A DNA stretch of 64,000 nucleotides from Algoriphagus yeomjeoni. GTDB taxonomy: Bacteria > Bacteroidota > Bacteroidia > Cytophagales > Cyclobacteriaceae. The translations under genes and the position numbers were made by a program. The stretch is from positions 1 to 64,000 of the forward strand of contig NZ_QLLK01000009.1 in NCBI RefSeq assembly GCF_003259505.1. Direction: 5' to 3'. Every line of letters starts with the position of its first letter. The stretch's first letter is position 1. The notes beneath the pieces were generated by a model. The model was not told where the DNA came from and searched no databases. It saw nothing but the letters and a program-made list of their open reading frames with translations. Below are positions 61,759 to 64,000 of this stretch, piece after piece.

Positions 61759-63501
61759 ATGAAAACGATGAAATCAAAAATATTACTCATTGCCGTGGCT
61801 ATAGGTGCACTTAGCCTAGGAAGTTATAAAGCAGATGCGCAGGAGAAGTTTTTCCGTGCTGTGGGTACTCCCCACAACCCTAAAGTAGATATCGCTTTCA
61901 ACAGGTATTATACTTATGAAGGATTGGTGGATAATATGAAAAAAATTGCGGCAGCGCATCCGAATATCGCCAAACTCGAATCGATAGGAAAATCCTATGA
62001 AGGTCGGGATATGTGGACGCTGACGATCACGGATTTTTCCACCGGAAAAGACACAGATAAGCCCGGAATGTGGATAGATGGAAATATCCACTCCAACGAA
62101 ATTCAGGGAGGTGAATTCTCTCTTTATGGTGCTTGGTACCTGACGGAGATGTTTGCGGATAATGAATTTATCCAGCAGCTCTTGAAGGATAAGGTGTTTT
62201 ATATCACCCCAACGATCAATCCTGATGCAAGAAATGACTTCTTTTTGGAGCCAAACACTGCCAATTCACCAAGATCTGGGATGATGATCTTGGATAATGA
62301 CGGCGATGGAGTAGCTGGCGAAGATGGAATGGATGATCTAGATGGTGATGGACACATCACAATGATGATCAGAAAATCCCCAACCGGCCGATACATCAAA
62401 GATCCGCAGGATCCGCGTAAGCTGATTATGGTAGGTGCGGATAAAGTAGGTGAATACGAAATGCTGGGTCAGGAAGGTACAGATGGAGATGGGGATGGTC
62501 GTGTGAATGACGATGGCGTAGGATATTATGACCCGAACAGGGATTGGGGATGGAACTGGCAGCCTGATTACATACAGCGGGGAGCGTTGAAGTATCCATT
62601 TACACTTCCTGAGAACCGATCCATCATGGAGTTTGTCATGAAGCATCCGAATATCGCTGGAGCTCAAAGTTTCCACAATTCTGGCGGAATGATCCTAAGA
62701 GGTCCAGGTGCTGAAGAGGATGTAAGTACCTATAACCGAAATGATATCCGAATCTATGATGCGCTAGGGCAAAAAGGTGAGGAGATGATTCCTGGCTATC
62801 GATACTTGACGGTTTATAAAGATTTGTATTCTGTTTTCGGTGGTGAGCTTGATTGGTTTTATGGAGTGAGAGGAGTTTTTACCTTTTCCAATGAGCTGAT
62901 GGTTCCTTACTTGTATTTCCACAAACAAGGCGGTGGACAAAATGAAATGTTCGAAGTAGATGAGTTCCTGACAATGGGAGATGCCTTTGTGATGTGGAAC
63001 GAATTTGAGCATCCACAATTTGGAACAGTGGAAATCGGCGGATTTAAGAAAAACTTCGGTCGTGCTCATCCAGGGTTCTTACTCGAGCAGGATGCGCATC
63101 GAAATATTGCTTTCACTATTTACCATGGCTATCACACACCAAAACTCTCTGTGATGGATGTGAAGGAAGAAGATTTGGGTGGAGGTTTGAAATCTATTAC
63201 CGCTACCATCTTCAACGAGCGCTTGATGCCTACTCACGCTAGCCAGGATCTCAAATATAATATCGAGCGACCTGACTATGTGACCATTACTGGAGCCAAA
63301 GTGCTTGCTGGTTTTGTAGTGGAAGATGAGGATTTCAATAAGCTCAAAGAGCAAAAGAACAATCCTGAGAAAATATTGGTAGATAATGTACCTGGAATGA
63401 CTGGAGTAAAAGTGAAGTGGATTGTGTCTTCAGGGTCAAATTATTCCATCAATGTTGATTCGGCCAAAGGCGGAAAAGCTAGTTGGAAGAAAGAGAAATA
63501 G
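61759..63501 (+). CDS. M14 zinc carboxypeptidase, secreted
   Basis: The 580-residue enzyme has a signal peptide (ending KADAQE) and an intact M14 active site: zinc ligands H111 and E114 (IDGNIHSNE), H306 (SFHNSGG), substrate arginine R261 (DPNRDWGWNW) and catalytic glutamate E379 (FTFSNELM). Calcium-type repeats DNDGDGVAGEDG and DLDGDGHITMM lie at 179-202, between zinc ligand two and the arginine. It starts 3 nt after the inactive paralogue, so the two are one operon. Substrate and specificity are unknown; no type IX C-terminal domain is visible. Confidence 0.92.
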   Translation: MKTMKSKILLIAVAIGALSLGSYKADAQEKFFRAVGTPHNPKVDIAFNRYYTYEGLVDNMKKIAAAHPNIAKLESIGKSYEGRDMWTLTITDFSTGKDTDKPGMWIDGNIHSNEIQGGEFSLYGAWYLTEMFADNEFIQQLLKDKVFYITPTINPDARNDFFLEPNTANSPRSGMMILDNDGDGVAGEDGMDDLDGDGHITMMIRKSPTGRYIKDPQDPRKLIMVGADKVGEYEMLGQEGTDGDGDGRVNDDGVGYYDPNRDWGWNWQPDYIQRGALKYPFTLPENRSIMEFVMKHPNIAGAQSFHNSGGMILRGPGAEEDVSTYNRNDIRIYDALGQKGEEMIPGYRYLTVYKDLYSVFGGELDWFYGVRGVFTFSNELMVPYLYFHKQGGGQNEMFEVDEFLTMGDAFVMWNEFEHPQFGTVEIGGFKKNFGRAHPGFLLEQDAHRNIAFTIYHGYHTPKLSVMDVKEEDLGGGLKSITATIFNERLMPTHASQDLKYNIERPDYVTITGAKVLAGFVVEDEDFNKLKEQKNNPEKILVDNVPGMTGVKVKWIVSSGSNYSINVDSAKGGKASWKKEK

Positions 63502-63893
63502 AGTCTCAGTGATCAGTGGCAGTAGTCAGTCAAATTGAATTTGATGAATAGTATAAAATGCGGAGCAGTGATGCTTCGCATTTTTTTTTACACCGCAATG
63601 AACACTGAGATTAACATAGAGGTCACAAGTTTATGGTAGTTGGATGCAAGTTCCCGAAGGAACATCCTATGGATAGAATATGGTGTTTATTGAACAATCT
63701 GCAGTGCCTTTAGGTACGGCTTTAGCTAACATTTATTCAATAGATATAAAATGTCCTTGTTGTGGAGAAGCAGGGTAGAAATAAGCTGTGGTCTCTGCGA
63801 AAACCTCCGTGACCACTGTGGTTAATTCCCCTTAAACAACAAAACCCCGCTCGATTGCTCAAGCGGGGTTAGTTTATATGAAGTTGGTTTAGC
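63502..63893. other. Non-coding spacer with REP-like hairpins
   Basis: No gene is supported in these 392 bp. It has remnants of the interspersed repeats seen elsewhere: TTCCCGAAGGAA (63651), TGCCTTTAGGTACGG (63707), the decayed hairpin at 63753-63775 and CTCTGCGAAAACCTCCGTGACC (63793). The terminator at 63843-63870 belongs to the minus-strand gene at the edge. Confidence 0.6.
63843..63870 (-). terminator. Terminator of the right-edge gene
   Basis: AACCCCGCT (63843-63851) and AGCGGGGTT (63862-63870) pair; on the minus strand TTTTGTTGTTT follows. It lies 24 nt after the stop codon of the partial gene. Confidence 0.85.
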
Positions 63894-64000
63894 TTATAGG
63901 CTTGTTACGTACCCTTCGAATCCTGATGCAGTTTTCACTTTGAAGTTGATACCTGCTCCGCTTCCGTTATCAATAGTGTAGATTTTGTGTAGGCCCTGAG
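63894..64000 (-). CDS. Partial CDS, C-terminal end only, function unknown
   Basis: The minus strand is open from the window edge to TAA at 63896-63894. The visible C-terminus of about 35 residues includes HKIYTIDNGSGAG, INFKVKTASGFEGYVTSL; it looks like beta structure, as in an exported protein, but no family can be named from this. A strong terminator directly downstream supports a real gene end. Confidence 0.6.
   Translation of the reverse strand, partial: QGLHKIYTIDNGSGAGINFKVKTASGFEGYVTSL

Noticed and set aside
1..64000. tRNA, rRNA or riboswitch genes
   Set aside because: I checked the spacers for cloverleaf-like or known leader motifs and saw none; a covariance-model scan would be needed to exclude small RNAs.

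Overview
The window reads as chromosome from a Bacteroidota bacterium of the order Cytophagales, most like the Cyclobacteriaceae (Algoriphagus relatives). The evidence is a gliding/type IX secretion set (PorP/SprF, GldK, GldL, GldM, GldN and a PorW/SprE-like lipoprotein), a long NusB with an extra N-terminal half, an F-type ATP synthase operon without beta and epsilon, DUF4271 next to uroporphyrinogen-III synthase, and at least one good TTTG / TAnnTTTG promoter. The genus is inferred from protein character only; no 16S or other marker lies here.

Layout. 1-2450: repeat-bearing spacer, an overlapping DUF3037 / HipA-like kinase pair and a bestrophin-type channel. 2523-6544 (minus): an operon read nusB, ytxH-like, DUF1573 lipoprotein, yajC, YbbR protein, coaE. 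6660-10111: leucine dehydrogenase, an ABC exporter and a small charged helical protein. 10163-18072 (minus): hemW, DUF721, a SpoIIE-type phosphatase with STAS and RsbW-like partners, and two parvulin-type periplasmic chaperones. 18119-21752 (plus): a BamA/TamA-like outer-membrane protein, DUF4271 and hemD. 21829-27436 (plus): porP, gldK, gldL, gldM, gldN. 27451-34252 (minus): uvrC, then PBP1A, which follows the PorW/SprE gene by 3 nt. 34397-40080 (plus): the ATP synthase operon (atpZ, an AtpI-like gene, atpB, E, F, H, A, G).

40081-48730 is the accessory part: a lipoprotein sulfatase, an island crowded with short GC-rich hairpins and a 265-bp direct repeat flanking a 156-aa gene of unknown function, and a two-gene operon made of a single-chain restriction-modification protein coupled by an ATGA overlap to a membrane-anchored protein. 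From 48731 housekeeping and catabolic genes resume: SGNH esterase, UbiA-like membrane protein, glutaryl-CoA dehydrogenase-like enzyme, methyltransferase, AraC regulator, DUF983, ceramidase-like protein, purM, hemH, an antiporter with a universal stress protein, and a tandem M14 peptidase pair whose first member has lost its zinc ligands. The right edge cuts a minus-strand gene.

Three haem genes (hemW, hemD, hemH) lie in the window but in separate units. No rRNA, tRNA, CRISPR array or transposase gene was seen. The best candidates for something undescribed are the RM plus membrane-protein operon, the hairpin island with its flanked 156-aa gene, and the SpoIIE/STAS/RsbW module placed in a haem-chaperone and outer-membrane-chaperone gene run.
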